Assembly: GCA_002721895.1 (NCBI GenBank)
Contig: PBLV01000011.1
Coordinates: forward strand, 62,001 to 126,000
Length of the DNA: 64,000 bases
Source of the DNA: Verrucomicrobiales bacterium
GTDB lineage: Bacteria; Verrucomicrobiota; Verrucomicrobiae; Limisphaerales; UBA1100
Direction of reading: 5' to 3'
Shown: positions 53,659-63,995 of the stretch, piece by piece
Layout: every line of letters begins with the position of its first letter
Position numbering within the stretch: position 1 is the first letter of the stretch
Made by a program: the position numbers and the translations under genes
The notes under the pieces: model-generated
Database searches by the model: none
The model's input: only the letters and a program-made list of their open reading frames with translations
Told to the model about the DNA's origin: nothing

Positions 53659-54459
53659 ATGTACCGCGGCCGCATTGCCCCCACCCCCACCGGCCATCTC
53701 CACCTTGGTCATGCCCGCACTTTTTGGACCGCCTACCAGCGCGCGCAATCGAACAATGGTCAACTCCTCTATCGCAATGAAGATCTTGACCCGCAACGTT
53801 GCAAAACCGAATACCGCCAAGCCGCCATTGAAGATCTCAAATGGCTTGGCATCCAGTGGAACGGCGCTCCTGTTGACCAATCCAACCGCCTCCCTATCTA
53901 CCGGGCCGCCTTTCAGAAACTATATGATGGCGGACACCTGTTCCCCTGTGATTGCTCCCGCAAGGACCTTCGCGAAGCCATTACCGCCCCACACAGCGAG
54001 GATGGCGACCCCATTTATCCCGGAACCTGTAGAGATCGACAGCTGAATGACAGCAGGCAAGAGTTGAACTGGCGTTTCCGCATTCCCGAAGGAAAAACCG
54101 TTGAATTCACCGACACTCGTCTTGGCCACCAACAGTTTGTGGCTGGCCGCGATTTTGGCGACTTTCCGGTCTGGCAAAAAAACGGGCTCCCCGCCTATCA
54201 ACTCGCCGTGACCGTCGATGACAACGCCATGAAAATCACCGAGGTGGTTCGTGGCGCGGATCTGCTCCTGTCCACCGCCCGCCAAATTCTACTCTATCAG
54301 GCGCTAAACATCGTTCCTCCAGTCTTTTACCACTGCGAATTGATGTGTGATGAAAATGGCCAACGGCTGGCCAAGCGTCACGACGCGCTGAGCTTGCGCG
54401 CTATCAGGGAGTCCGGCGGCATTCCGAACGAGATCAGAAAAAACTGGACGGCACCCTAG
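53659..54459 (+). CDS. gluQ: Glutamyl-Q tRNA(Asp) synthetase
   Basis: 266 residues. MYRGRIAPTPTGHLHLGHARTFWTAY holds the HIGH-like motif. The four-Cys type zinc site appears as CDCSRKDLR and a later Cys (YPGTCRDRQ). VWQKNGLPAYQLAVTVDD and RLAKRHDALSLR (KMSKS-like) follow. It lacks the anticodon-binding domain of GltX, as expected for GluQ. It charges glutamate onto queuosine at position 34 of tRNA-Asp. Confidence 0.92.
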   Translation: MYRGRIAPTPTGHLHLGHARTFWTAYQRAQSNNGQLLYRNEDLDPQRCKTEYRQAAIEDLKWLGIQWNGAPVDQSNRLPIYRAAFQKLYDGGHLFPCDCSRKDLREAITAPHSEDGDPIYPGTCRDRQLNDSRQELNWRFRIPEGKTVEFTDTRLGHQQFVAGRDFGDFPVWQKNGLPAYQLAVTVDDNAMKITEVVRGADLLLSTARQILLYQALNIVPPVFYHCELMCDENGQRLAKRHDALSLRAIRESGGIPNEIRKNWTAP

Positions 54460-54986
54460 TGCCCCAGCCCATGCCCCGGCACATTGCACCACGGCAAACT
54501 CCCCAGCGCCCCCACTGAGTACGTTCCTCCCACGGGACAAACCAGCCTTGCCTTGGGCACAAAATCTTCCAAGCCAAACTCCATCTCACCCCCCTTCTGG
54601 AAATCCACTTTCACCTTTCCATCGTTTTCCACCTTCCCGTTCTCTGAAAGAACCGGGTGCAACACCGTCCCCCTGCCGTGCCCCTCCACCTCCACGAAGC
54701 AACCCTTGAAGTGGATCACGTTGGTCTGTAAATCCAGCAGTGTTACCGGCGTACTGTCGTCCGCGGCGCCCAACACCTTCGCAAGGTCCATGGCCCTTCT
54801 CAATGCGGTCAGATTTTTACGGGCACAAGTATCCTCCTCCCCAAGAATGCGATCCGTGGTGCGTACGTGGAAAATCTCGAAAAGCACCAATCCCAACAAC
54901 GACACCAAGGCCAGCCCCACCAGCAACATGTCCACCGCAGCCACCCCCGCGCGGCCCGCAAACATCCTGCCCCCCCGCAAATCCAT
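54456..54986 (-). CDS. Pseudopilin-like membrane protein lacking the canonical leader motif
   Basis: 176 residues from ATG 54986, with GGGAGC upstream. One N-terminal helix (VAAVDMLLVGLALVSLLGLVLFEIF) has no FTLxE motif. The middle has NLTALRRAMDLAKVLGA, and the C-terminus CPVGGTYSVGALGSLPWCNVPGHG closely parallels the end of the adjacent pseudopilin (CRSGGSYTVGDMSTSPTCSEHG). It is probably a minor pilin-like component or the product of a duplicated pilin gene that has lost its processing site. It lies eight bases after that gene. Confidence 0.65.
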   Translation of the reverse strand: MDLRGGRMFAGRAGVAAVDMLLVGLALVSLLGLVLFEIFHVRTTDRILGEEDTCARKNLTALRRAMDLAKVLGAADDSTPVTLLDLQTNVIHFKGCFVEVEGHGRGTVLHPVLSENGKVENDGKVKVDFQKGGEMEFGLEDFVPKARLVCPVGGTYSVGALGSLPWCNVPGHGLGH

Positions 54987-54994
54987 CAAGCTCC

Positions 54995-55375
54995 CTATTC
55001 GTCGCCTTCGTCCCCCTCTTCTGCCTCGTCAAGATAGCACCCATGCTCAGAGCAGGTAGGCGACGTGCTCATGTCACCCACCGTGTAAGAGCCACCAGAA
55101 CGACACTTGGGCAGCTTCTTCCCCTCAAAATAATCCTTCAGGTCATCCATGCTCGGCGAGGCGGACTTCGAGCCCACCTTGTTGTTGTCCGTCGCCCATG
55201 ACAGCTTGTTGGCATTAATGGTTCGCTGATTGGTGAAACAATTCATCTCCGCCCCCTTCGCGCTGGACCGCATCAGGTTCGGGATAGCCACCGCCGCGAG
55301 CATGCCGATGATGGCCACGACGATCATGATTTCCACCAAGGTGAAACCCCTCGAAAAAGCAAACTTTCTGTTCAT
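54995..55375 (-). CDS. Type II secretion/type IV pseudopilin
   Basis: 126 residues from ATG 55375. The leader MNRKFAFSRGFTLVEIMIVVAIIGMLAAVAIPN has the Gly-Phe cleavage site and Glu5. A short globular part ends CRSGGSYTVGDMSTSPTC, with a Cys pair as in the verrucomicrobial GspG-like group. An acidic tail (EEGDEGDE) follows. It would assemble into a pseudopilus in the periplasm. No secretion ATPase or platform gene is in the window. Confidence 0.85.
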   Translation of the reverse strand: MNRKFAFSRGFTLVEIMIVVAIIGMLAAVAIPNLMRSSAKGAEMNCFTNQRTINANKLSWATDNNKVGSKSASPSMDDLKDYFEGKKLPKCRSGGSYTVGDMSTSPTCSEHGCYLDEAEEGDEGDE

Positions 55376-55423
55376 CACTCCTCTTGGACGCCCTATAACA
55401 CAGACGCGCCCCTTTGGCAACTG

Positions 55424-56425
55424 TTACGCTTTTGATGCGTCCTTGGTTACGCAGCAGGTGCAATCGCTAAGCCAGTAACCCGGCTCCATCTCAACCAATT
55501 CCGGCACGCGCAAGGTGCATTCATCGCCGACTCGCACCGGGCAACGGGGGGCAAAGGCACAGCCGGGTGGTGGATCGATGGGGCTGGGCACATCCCCTTC
55601 CAAAACTTGGCGCTCCGGCACATGCGTAGGGTCCGGCACGGGAATGGCGGAAATAAGCGCCTTCGTATACGGGTGCCGCGGATTCTCGTAAACCCTCGCC
55701 GAGTCACCCATCTCCACCAGCTTGCCCAAGTACATGATGGCGATGCGGTCGCTGATGTGTTTCACCACCGCCAGATCGTGCGAAATAAACAGGTAACTCA
55801 GGCCCAAATCGCGCTGCAATTCCATCAGCAGGTTCAGGATCTGGCTCTGGATGGACACGTCCAGCGCACTCACCGGCTCATCACATATAATCAACTTGGG
55901 CTTCAGCGCCAATGCCCGCGCGATGCCGATGCGCTGCCGTTGCCCTCCGGAAAATTCAAACGGATACCTCTGCGCCGCCGCAGGCGGCAAGCCTACCTTG
56001 GCGAGCAGATCCGCCACCCATTGCCGGCGCTCCTCGCGCGTCCCCATCTGGTGAATCACGAACGGCTCCTCGATGATTGCTCCCACCGTGTGGCGCGGGT
56101 TGAGGCTCTCGTATGGATCCTGAAAGATCATCTGGATTTCGCGCCGGAAGGGCTTCAATTCCGATCGCGACAACCCCTCCAACTCCGTGCCCTCAAACTT
56201 CACGCTGCCGCCCGTGGGCTCATAAAGCCGCGCAATCGTCTTGCCCAGCGTGCTCTTGCCACAACCGCTCTCGCCCACGAGTCCAAGGGTTTCGCCCGGA
56301 GCAATCGACAAGCTCACGCCATCGACCGCCTTGCACGACGCCACCGCCCGCCGAAAGATGCCTCCCTTCACCGGGAAATGCATCTGCAGGTGATCCGTCT
56401 CGAGAATGGGTTGGCCGTTGTTCAT
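55424..56425 (-). CDS. oppF: Oligopeptide ABC transporter ATP-binding protein OppF
   Basis: 333 residues from ATG 56425. Walker A is [11 protein letters not shown], the signature is [15 protein letters not shown] and Walker B is [12 protein letters not shown]. The C-terminal oligopeptide-type extension carries [10 protein letters not shown], and further Cys residues follow. It pairs with OppD to power peptide uptake. It overlaps oppD by four bases and is the last gene of the operon. Confidence 0.92.
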   Translation of the reverse strand: MNNGQPILETDHLQMHFPVKGGIFRRAVASCKAVDGVSLSIAPGETLGLVGESGCGKSTLGKTIARLYEPTGGSVKFEGTELEGLSRSELKPFRREIQMIFQDPYESLNPRHTVGAIIEEPFVIHQMGTREERRQWVADLLAKVGLPPAAAQRYPFEFSGGQRQRIGIARALALKPKLIICDEPVSALDVSIQSQILNLLMELQRDLGLSYLFISHDLAVVKHISDRIAIMYLGKLVEMGDSARVYENPRHPYTKALISAIPVPDPTHVPERQVLEGDVPSPIDPPPGCAFAPRCPVRVGDECTLRVPELVEMEPGYWLSDCTCCVTKDASKA

Positions 56426-57426
56426 GCGCGTGTACAAACCGGACAGGCTTCCACCCAATGACCCGGGGCAATCTCCTCAAACGGCGGCCGTTCGGTTAGC
56501 AAATGTCCCTCGTGCTCACGCCCACTACGGGGAGCAAAACGGCAGCCGGCTTTCAATTCACTCAGCGAAGGTACCATGCCCTCGATAATGTTCAGCTCGG
56601 TCTTAGGCTTGCCGTCCAATCGCGGAATGGAATTGAGCAACCCCTGAGTATAGGCATGGCGTGGATTGGCAAAAACCTCCTTCGCCGCAGCCCGTTCAAC
56701 CACCCGGCCAGCGTACATCACGCAAACCTCATCGCAAGTCTCGGCGATCACGCCAAGATCATGGGTGATCAGCATCACGGACATGCCGAGGTCGCGCTGG
56801 AGGTCGTTAATGAGCTGGAGAATCTGCGCCTGAATGGTGACATCCAGCGCGGTGGTCGGCTCATCGGCAATGACCAGCTCCGGACCACAGGCCAAAGCCA
56901 TGGCAATGACCACCCGCTGCCGCATGCCACCAGAAAGTTGATGGGGGTATTCAGTCACGCGAATTTCCGGCGACGGAATGCCAACCTGTCCGAGGATATC
57001 GATGGCCTTTTGCCAGGCTTCATCGGGCTCAAGGTCGTTATGCTCGGTGAGCACCTCGCAGATTTGTTTGCCGATCCGATGCACTGGATTAAGCGCGGTC
57101 ATCGGCTCCTGGAAGATCATGCTGATGCGGTTGCCGCGAATGGAACGCATTTTTCCCGACTCGGCAGTGACGAGATTTAGGCCGTCAAACAACACCTCGC
57201 CGCCGAGGATTTTGCCCATCGGCTGGGGCAACAGTCGCATGATACTCATGGCGGTGACGCTCTTGCCGCAGCCACTCTCACCGACAATGCCGAGCGTCCT
57301 GCCCTTATGAACCTCAAAACTGATGCCATCCACTGCAGTAACCTGTCCGTCGTCCGTATCGAACGCGGAAACGAGGTTGCAGACCTGAAGCAACAGCTCG
57401 GTTTCGGAGGGGGCAGATTCGGCCAC
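56422..57426 (-). CDS. oppD: Oligopeptide ABC transporter ATP-binding protein OppD
   Basis: 334 residues from a GTG start. It shows [18 protein letters not shown], the signature [16 protein letters not shown], Walker [15 protein letters not shown] and the C-terminal [13 protein letters not shown] region. The first half of the oligopeptide-family Cys motif is altered (RFAPRSG rather than RFAPRCP). It forms the ATPase heterodimer with OppF. It lies eight bases after the binding-protein gene. Confidence 0.91.
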   Translation of the reverse strand: MAESAPSETELLLQVCNLVSAFDTDDGQVTAVDGISFEVHKGRTLGIVGESGCGKSVTAMSIMRLLPQPMGKILGGEVLFDGLNLVTAESGKMRSIRGNRISMIFQEPMTALNPVHRIGKQICEVLTEHNDLEPDEAWQKAIDILGQVGIPSPEIRVTEYPHQLSGGMRQRVVIAMALACGPELVIADEPTTALDVTIQAQILQLINDLQRDLGMSVMLITHDLGVIAETCDEVCVMYAGRVVERAAAKEVFANPRHAYTQGLLNSIPRLDGKPKTELNIIEGMVPSLSELKAGCRFAPRSGREHEGHLLTERPPFEEIAPGHWVEACPVCTRA

Positions 57427-57434
57427 GGTGCGTG

Positions 57435-59459
57435 CTATTTGCGGTATTGGGCGTGAACCTTGACAACCTTTTGAAAGGTCTTACCGCCCTTCTTGGCGTC
57501 CAGCGTGACCTTTTTGTCGGCGGAATCAATCCAGTGCACATGGAATTCCTCCCAGTCGCGGCTTTGCTTCACGTTAAAGGTTTCCGGCCATTTAACCCAG
57601 CGCCAGTAGCCAACGCGATACCACGGCTTAGACCACGCGGGGATGAAACCGGCATGATCGTGCAATTTCTCGATAAGTTGATGTGACAACTGGGTTATCT
57701 CGCCAAGATCCGAAGCTTCGCGGTATTTCTTGATCAAGGCATCAATCTCGCGATCCGCAGTGACGGTGGCGTTGTTGGTATTTGGCTTCAGGTTGAGGCT
57801 AACCTTAAGAGTGCCGTCGGCGTTGTATTTGGTGTCGCCCTCTTCCTTGTAGGCGTTATCCGAGTGGTACGGCTCCCAAAAGCGCGGATATAATTCCACC
57901 GAGTTGTTCAGGCCACCAAACACAATCTCGTGGTTCTTTTCATCGGCCTTCTTCCAGCCTGCGGTAAGCTCGAGAATTTCAAGGTTCAACTCAACACCCG
58001 CTTTTTTTGCTTCCTGCTTCAAGACCGTAAGCAATGAGGTGAAGCGCTTGTAGCCGGTGGAAACAGTGAAGGACAGTCGCTTGCCTTCGGCATTTTTCAG
58101 GATACCATCCGTGCCGCGCTCGTTGAAGCCCGCCTTCGCAAAGGCTGCCTCGGCTTTCTCCACGGAAAATTCACGCACCTTCACATTGTCGTTGCTCCGC
58201 CCGCCGTAACCATCGGCCACCGTTTGCATACGCTCGAAGTCACCGTGGAAAATCTCCTTGTTCACCAGTTCCCAATTCATCGCGTGGTGCAGTCCATGCC
58301 GGATATGCTTGTTGTCCAGCAACGGCTTGGAGCAGTTAATGCGCAACGCCCATGTAGGGCGCGGGATGTCATTGTAAAACTGCACCTTGTGGATGTACCC
58401 ACCTGCCACCTCGGGCGCATCATGTGGTAGTTTCTCATACCAATATTCCGGCAGACTCAATCCGTGCCAGTCCAGCTCGCCCTTGCGGAACAACTCGAAG
58501 ACCTTTGCTGGTTCCCGCACCACGGTGACGCGGATTTTGTCGGGGTTGAAGCGGTTCCTGTAAAATTTCTTATCCGAGGCCCACCAATCCGCCACCCGCG
58601 TGAGCGTGATGGATACACCGTCCTTAATGTTTTCCTTGCGCACCTCATACGGCCCCGCCGTCGGCTCAAAGGTAAACTTGTACTCCTTCAAGTACCCTTC
58701 ATCAATCTCCTCGTAATGATGCTCTGGCACCGGACGAATGTTCACCTTGTGCACCACGTCCGGCTTGGCCTTGTAATAGGTCAACGAAAGTGTGCGGCTG
58801 TTGTAGATGGTGATGTTCTTAAATTTCTCATTGTCATAATGGTCGTTGTACCACGGTGCCTTGATGTGCTTGCTGCGCATGAAGTAAAAGTGAAAGAAAA
58901 AATCCGATACCCGCACTGGCTCGCCATCGGAGAAGCGCGCATCAGGATCCAGCTCGAAAAACACCGTGCGCTTGTCCTCACTCACCGCCCAGCGCTTGGC
59001 AATGGCCGGGTAATACCCATCGGACTCGGGATGATTATCCACCAATCCCAATGCATTGTTGTCCAGAATATGCCTGCGAAACGAGCCACTGGCGTCCGGG
59101 CCAACAAAACAAAGAGTGCGAGGCCAATCACCCGTATGCACATTCATTGTGCCACCACGCTTGGCGTTGGGCGAGCTGAATACCGGCTCGTTGCTGCCGT
59201 CTTCCCATTTTAGACCCTTTGGAATGTCGGTGGTGGCCTTGATAGCAAAAAAATCAGCATCCGCCCTGTAGAATTCCTTTACCTCTTCAACCGAGGGCAG
59301 CGTGGTCCACGTGACTTCAGTAACCGGCTCGTTTCTCTGCTTGGCCTTGGCCCTGCCGTTGCCACCACCGGATTTGTCGGACTTGCCACAGCCAACAGAC
59401 ACCACTGCGGCGGCCAGCATTAGCGCGCTGGACTGCATGATTTTTTGAATGGATTTCAT
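57435..59459 (-). CDS. Oligopeptide-type ABC extracellular solute-binding lipoprotein
   Basis: 674 residues. The lipobox VSVGC follows a short signal. The SBP family 5 pattern is present: [60 protein letters not shown], shown here in pieces such as [20 protein letters not shown] and [33 protein letters not shown] follows. It captures peptides or a similar ligand in the periplasm. It is unusually placed between the permease and ATPase genes and is longer than E. coli OppA. The ligand is unknown. Confidence 0.88.
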   Translation of the reverse strand: MKSIQKIMQSSALMLAAAVVSVGCGKSDKSGGGNGRAKAKQRNEPVTEVTWTTLPSVEEVKEFYRADADFFAIKATTDIPKGLKWEDGSNEPVFSSPNAKRGGTMNVHTGDWPRTLCFVGPDASGSFRRHILDNNALGLVDNHPESDGYYPAIAKRWAVSEDKRTVFFELDPDARFSDGEPVRVSDFFFHFYFMRSKHIKAPWYNDHYDNEKFKNITIYNSRTLSLTYYKAKPDVVHKVNIRPVPEHHYEEIDEGYLKEYKFTFEPTAGPYEVRKENIKDGVSITLTRVADWWASDKKFYRNRFNPDKIRVTVVREPAKVFELFRKGELDWHGLSLPEYWYEKLPHDAPEVAGGYIHKVQFYNDIPRPTWALRINCSKPLLDNKHIRHGLHHAMNWELVNKEIFHGDFERMQTVADGYGGRSNDNVKVREFSVEKAEAAFAKAGFNERGTDGILKNAEGKRLSFTVSTGYKRFTSLLTVLKQEAKKAGVELNLEILELTAGWKKADEKNHEIVFGGLNNSVELYPRFWEPYHSDNAYKEEGDTKYNADGTLKVSLNLKPNTNNATVTADREIDALIKKYREASDLGEITQLSHQLIEKLHDHAGFIPAWSKPWYRVGYWRWVKWPETFNVKQSRDWEEFHVHWIDSADKKVTLDAKKGGKTFQKVVKVHAQYRK

Positions 59460-59460
59460 G

Positions 59461-60588
59461 TTATTCGTAGGTTGAAAATTTCTTGGGATCGAAGGCTTCT
59501 CGGACTGCCTCGCCGATGAACGTCACCATTGTCAGCACCAAAAAGATGGCCGTCAACGCCGAACCAATGATCCACGGTTTTTCCTTGATAAACTCCTGTC
59601 CCAGCCGCAACTGGTGCCCCCAACTCGGTGTGCCTTCGGGCAAGCCGAAGTTTAGGAAATCCAGCGCTGTCACTGAGGAGATCGCCACGGCCACAGTGAA
59701 TGGCAGAAAAGTGACGAGAGTGGATACGGTGTTGGGCAGTAGGTGCGCAAAGATGATCCGGATTGGACCGGCACCGAGCAGTTGTGCCGCGGACACATAA
59801 TCCCGTGCTTTTTCCTTATAGGTGGAGGCGCGCATGTAATAAGTCATGCTTGTCCAACTGAAGAGCACCATGATGACCAGCAGCAACAGGATGCGTGTCA
59901 TCATCCCCACTTTCGCCGGCACCACACTGACCATGATCATGACCATGTACAGGAATGGAATGTTCGCCCAAATTTCCACCACACGCAGCCCAAGCAGATC
60001 CGTCCAGCCACCAAAATAGCCCATCAGGCAGCCCAGTGCCGAACTGATGAGAAACACCAGCATCGTGAATCCCAACGCAAAAAGCATCACGATGCGAAAC
60101 CCATAAAACAACCGCGCCGCAATATCACGGCCGGCCTTGTCTGTACCTAGAAAATGGCGGTGCTCCCAACTAGGTGCAGCAAGAATTTTCACCCCCGCCT
60201 TGAAGTTGGACAAGTCGGGTGAGTGCGGGATGGGCGGCATGAGAATCCAGTTGGCCGACTTTTCTTTTTCCCACTTGGCCTGAAGACTGCGGTAATGGAC
60301 TTCGCCGGTGTATTTCTGTCCGTCGGCGTCGGTTTGCTCGCCAAAAAAAATGCCGCTGCGAAATTCCGATGGCTTGTAAATCCACTTCACCGGATACATG
60401 GAAGCGAACACGGGAAAATATGTCCTGCCGTTGTATCGCACGATGAGCGCCTGATCGTTGACGAGCAGTTCACCGAAGAGCGAAACGAATAACGCGCCGG
60501 CAAGGAGCAGAAAGGACCAGTAGCCGCGCTTAACGGATTGGAAGCGCTTTAGCTTGCGAATGGTGAGTGGATTGAGCTTCCAGTTCAT
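59461..60588 (-). CDS. oppC: Oligopeptide ABC transporter permease OppC-like
   Basis: 375 residues from ATG 60588. An N-terminal helix (SFLLLAGALFVSLFGELLV) is followed by a periplasmic segment and then the DppC/OppC core with helices about 165-350. Family marks are HFLGTDKAGRDIAARLFYGFRI and the EAA-like loop QLLGAGPIRIIFAHLLPNTVSTLV. The extended N-terminal periplasmic loop resembles the YejE type. It lies between oppB and the binding-protein gene. Confidence 0.9.
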   Translation of the reverse strand: MNWKLNPLTIRKLKRFQSVKRGYWSFLLLAGALFVSLFGELLVNDQALIVRYNGRTYFPVFASMYPVKWIYKPSEFRSGIFFGEQTDADGQKYTGEVHYRSLQAKWEKEKSANWILMPPIPHSPDLSNFKAGVKILAAPSWEHRHFLGTDKAGRDIAARLFYGFRIVMLFALGFTMLVFLISSALGCLMGYFGGWTDLLGLRVVEIWANIPFLYMVMIMVSVVPAKVGMMTRILLLLVIMVLFSWTSMTYYMRASTYKEKARDYVSAAQLLGAGPIRIIFAHLLPNTVSTLVTFLPFTVAVAISSVTALDFLNFGLPEGTPSWGHQLRLGQEFIKEKPWIIGSALTAIFLVLTMVTFIGEAVREAFDPKKFSTYE

Positions 60589-60590
60589 GG

Positions 60591-61868
60591 TCAATCAAAC
60601 CGCACGCGCGGATCCACCGCGGCCATAAGCATGTCGGAGAGGATGTTGCCCAGCAGCATGAGGAATGCCGAGAGCATGAGTACGCCCATGACGACCGGGA
60701 AATCGCGGAGAATGATCGCCTCAAAGCCCAGCAGGCCGATGCCGCGAATGTCAAAGATTTTCTCGATGAGGAATGAGCCGGTGACGAACAGCATTACTTG
60801 ATGGCCGAGGTTGGTGGCAATGGGGATGAGGGAATTGCGCAGGGCATGGCGGCGCACAGCATCGCGATAGGCCACCCCCTTGGAGAGCGCGGTGCGCATG
60901 TAGTCGGCGGCGAGGTTGTCCATGAGGTGATTTTTCATGAGCATGGTGACAAAGGCAAACCCGCCGACGAGGTACGCGCACAGCGGCAGTACGGTGTGAT
61001 GCGCCACATCTTTCACTTTGCCCCAGAAGGTGAGGTCATCGAAATTTATGCTCGTGAAACCGCCGGAAGGAAACCAATCCAATTGAATGGAGAACAGCAA
61101 AATGAGTAGGAAGCCCAACACATAGCCGGGGATGGCATAACCCATGAAGATGAGCACGGAGGTGGAATTGTCGAACCACGTATTGTGCTTGATGGCCTTG
61201 AAGAAGCCGAGCGGGATGCACACGCCGTACACCACCAACATCGTGACCACGCCAAAGTATGTCGAAATCGGCAAGCGCTCCCAGATGACCTGCTCCACCG
61301 GCTTTGAATAACTAAACGACACCCCGAGGTCGCCCTGTAACAGTCCCGAGTAATCTGACCGAAACACCTCCCCGCGCAACATGCCCGGCTTGTCGTTTGG
61401 TTTGGGCACCACCTCGCGCCACATCCAGTTGCCCTCGAACACCTCCGGGTTGGTGATCACCACCGCATTTGCCCTATCCCGCTCCATCCGCATGCGTTTC
61501 TTCTTTGGATCATCCTGTGCTAGGCGCATACGCACGCTGCTCTTCATTTCGCCCGGCTCAAACTCCACCTGCCGGTGCCCATTTTCGCGCGGCCAAAGCC
61601 CCAGCCAAATGAAATAAGAGGTAACCACAGGTTTGTCCAAGCCGTAATAACGCTCCAGATCTTTCTTCTGCTCTTCGTCCAGTAGCCCCGATTCTGCCGG
61701 GCCGCCGCTGGTGCCACCGGTGCTTTCCCCGCCCATCTGCTGCATCTGCATCATCGCCTGCTCAATGGGGCCACCCGGAGCCGCGCGAGTTACCAGAAAC
61801 ACCATAAAAGAAATACCCAGCATGGTGGGGATCAGCAGCAGGAATCGTCTGATGAAATAATCACGCAT
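60591..61868 (-). CDS. oppB: Oligopeptide ABC transporter permease OppB-like
   Basis: 425 residues from ATG 61868 (MRDYFIRRFLLLIPTMLGISFMVFLVTRAAPGGP). A Gln/Met/Gly-rich segment and a long periplasmic loop precede the core. The core has DLGVSFSYSKPVEQVIWERLP and the EAA loop ALSKGVAYRDAVRRHALRNSLIPIATNLG. The enlarged first loop again resembles YejB-type transporters. It is the first gene of the leftward five-gene operon oppB-oppC-SBP-oppD-oppF. Confidence 0.9.
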   Translation of the reverse strand: MRDYFIRRFLLLIPTMLGISFMVFLVTRAAPGGPIEQAMMQMQQMGGESTGGTSGGPAESGLLDEEQKKDLERYYGLDKPVVTSYFIWLGLWPRENGHRQVEFEPGEMKSSVRMRLAQDDPKKKRMRMERDRANAVVITNPEVFEGNWMWREVVPKPNDKPGMLRGEVFRSDYSGLLQGDLGVSFSYSKPVEQVIWERLPISTYFGVVTMLVVYGVCIPLGFFKAIKHNTWFDNSTSVLIFMGYAIPGYVLGFLLILLFSIQLDWFPSGGFTSINFDDLTFWGKVKDVAHHTVLPLCAYLVGGFAFVTMLMKNHLMDNLAADYMRTALSKGVAYRDAVRRHALRNSLIPIATNLGHQVMLFVTGSFLIEKIFDIRGIGLLGFEAIILRDFPVVMGVLMLSAFLMLLGNILSDMLMAAVDPRVRFD

Positions 61869-61938
61869 CGCTCGATTTCGGCGAGCAGATTGACAAATCA
61901 ACCGGTGAACACCAGCCAAATCGATCAAACGCATCGAC

Positions 61939-62814
61939 ATGACCCCTACCTTGCCCCACTCTCACCCCGTGCAGAAGCTCACCCTCGGCCATTCGCCTGA
62001 TCCCGACGATGCCTTCATGTTTTACGCGTTGGCCAAGGACCTCATCGATCAACGCGCCTACGCCTTCGAGCACATCCTGCAGGATATCCAGACGCTGAAC
62101 GAACGCGCCACGCGCGGCGAGCTGGATATCAGCGCCATCAGCATCCACGCCTACGCCTATGTGAGCGACCAATACGCCCTGCTCCCCAGCGGCGCCAGCA
62201 TGGGCGATGGCTACGGCCCGATGCTCGTGGCCAAGGAAAATTTCTCCAAGGAGGAAATTGCCGGCAAAAAAATTGCCGTTCCCGGCAAAATGACCAGCGC
62301 CTTTCTGGCGCTGCAATTGTGGCTTGGCCGGCCAAAGACGGAGTTTGATTACGTGGTCGTGCCGTTCGATGAAATTTTCAACACTGTCAACGCCGGTAAC
62401 GCCGATGTGGGGCTGATCATTCACGAAGGCCAATTGACGTTTGAAAACGAAGGGCTCGTTTGTTGTGCGGACCTCGGCGTGTGGTGGGGCGAGGAAAACG
62501 ACGGCCTTCCCCTGCCCCTCGGCGGCAATGTGATCCACAAACGCATCGCCGAGCCCGAGCGGAAGGTGGTGAGCGATCTCCTCACGGAAAGCATCCAATA
62601 CAGCCTCGACCATCGCCCCGAGGCGGTGGAACACGCACTGCAATATGCGCGCGACATGGGCGTGGAATTGGCCGACCAGTTTGTCGGCATGTACGTAAAC
62701 CATTGGACGCTCGATTACGGCGACAAGGGCCGCGACACCATCACGCGCTTCCTGCATCGCGCCCACGAGGCAAACCTCATCCCGCACCGGCAGGAACTGG
62801 AGTTTGTGGAATGA
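61939..62814 (+). CDS. mqnD: 1,4-dihydroxy-6-naphthoate synthase (menaquinone, futalosine route)
   Basis: 291 residues. LTLGHSPDPDDAFMFYALAKDLID is the MqnD hallmark, followed by GELDISAISIHAYAYV, GYGPMLVAKE, GADVGLIIHEGQL-like NADVGLIIHEGQLTFE and LPLGGNVIHK. It converts cyclic dehypoxanthine futalosine to dihydroxynaphthoate in the alternative menaquinone pathway. It shares a divergent promoter region (61869-61938) with oppB and is coupled to the next gene by an ATGA overlap. Confidence 0.93.
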   Translation: MTPTLPHSHPVQKLTLGHSPDPDDAFMFYALAKDLIDQRAYAFEHILQDIQTLNERATRGELDISAISIHAYAYVSDQYALLPSGASMGDGYGPMLVAKENFSKEEIAGKKIAVPGKMTSAFLALQLWLGRPKTEFDYVVVPFDEIFNTVNAGNADVGLIIHEGQLTFENEGLVCCADLGVWWGEENDGLPLPLGGNVIHKRIAEPERKVVSDLLTESIQYSLDHRPEAVEHALQYARDMGVELADQFVGMYVNHWTLDYGDKGRDTITRFLHRAHEANLIPHRQELEFVE

Positions 62815-63995
62815 TGAGATACCGGCGGTTTGGCAAAACGGATTTGGAGATGCCCGTGTTCTCCTGCGGAGGCATGCGGTATCAGCACAAGTGGAACGAC
62901 ATCGAGTGGAGCGAGGTGCCCGATGAGGGCCAGAAAAACCTCGAGGCCACCATTCATCGCTCGGTGGAGCTGGGCATCAACCACATCGAAACTGCGCGCG
63001 GCTACGGCAGCTCCGAGATGCAGCTCGGCCCCGTGCTCAAGCAAATCCCGCGCGACCAACTGATTGTGCAAACGAAGGTCGCCCCCTTCGCCACCGCCAG
63101 GGAATTCCTCGAGACCTTCAACACCTCGATGGATTACCTGCAGCTGGATCACGTCGATCTTCTTTCGCTGCACGGCATCAATAATCAGCAATTGCTCGAC
63201 TGGTCACTGGGCGAACAAGGCTGCGTCGCCGCCGCGCGCTGGTTGCAAAAGGAAGGCCGCTGTCGGCATGTCGGCTTCTCCACGCACGCCACCACAGACA
63301 TCATCGTGAAAGCCATCGAGAGCGACGCGTTTGATTATGTGAATCTCCACTGGTATTTCGTCAACGACCTCAACTGGCCGGCCGTGGAAGCGGCAGCAGC
63401 GCGCGACATGGGCGTGTTCATCATCAGCCCCAACGACAAGGGCGGCAAACTCTACGCCCCGCCACCCAAGCTCACCGACCTGTGCGCCCCGCTGCACCCC
63501 ATGCAGTTCAATGCGCTTTACTGCCTGAACCGCCCCGAGGTGCACACCCTCAGCTGCGGTGCGGCCAAGCCGAGTGACTTCGACTGCCACCTCGAGGCAC
63601 TGGAACACTACGACAACATTGCTCCAACGATTGAGCCTGTCGAGCAACGGCTCCGCGCGGAAATGGATACCGTGCTCGGTGCAGACTGGTGCGCCCGCTG
63701 GCCCGAGGGCCTGCCGCATTACGTGGATGTACCCGATGAGGTGAACATCTCCGAAATCCTGCGTCTCTGGACCTACGCCAAAAGCCTCGATCTTGTGGAC
63801 TGGGGCCAAATGCGCTACAACCTCCTCGGCCAAGCCGACCATTGGTTCCCGGGGGAACACGTGGCCAAGCTCGATGTTGAAAAAGTGGCCAGCGTGTTAA
63901 ATGGAAGCCCTTTCGCGGATCGAATTCCCGATATCCTGAAGGAAGCGCACTCGATGCTGCACGCCGAGGATCAAAAACGGCTCAGTGAATCCTGA
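62811..63995 (+). CDS. Aldo/keto reductase family protein
   Basis: 394 residues from ATG 62811 (62814 is equally possible). RRFGKTDLEMPVFSCGGMRYQ at the N-terminus, VELGINHIETARGYGSSEMQLG (active-site Tyr) and LLSLHGINNQ match the AKR barrel. The C-terminal part is longer than usual and lacks the ferredoxin-type CxxC cluster of some large AKRs. It probably reduces an aldehyde or ketone with NADPH; the substrate is unknown. It is translationally coupled to mqnD. The last five bases of the window follow its stop. Confidence 0.83.
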   Translation: MMRYRRFGKTDLEMPVFSCGGMRYQHKWNDIEWSEVPDEGQKNLEATIHRSVELGINHIETARGYGSSEMQLGPVLKQIPRDQLIVQTKVAPFATAREFLETFNTSMDYLQLDHVDLLSLHGINNQQLLDWSLGEQGCVAAARWLQKEGRCRHVGFSTHATTDIIVKAIESDAFDYVNLHWYFVNDLNWPAVEAAAARDMGVFIISPNDKGGKLYAPPPKLTDLCAPLHPMQFNALYCLNRPEVHTLSCGAAKPSDFDCHLEALEHYDNIAPTIEPVEQRLRAEMDTVLGADWCARWPEGLPHYVDVPDEVNISEILRLWTYAKSLDLVDWGQMRYNLLGQADHWFPGEHVAKLDVEKVASVLNGSPFADRIPDILKEAHSMLHAEDQKRLSES

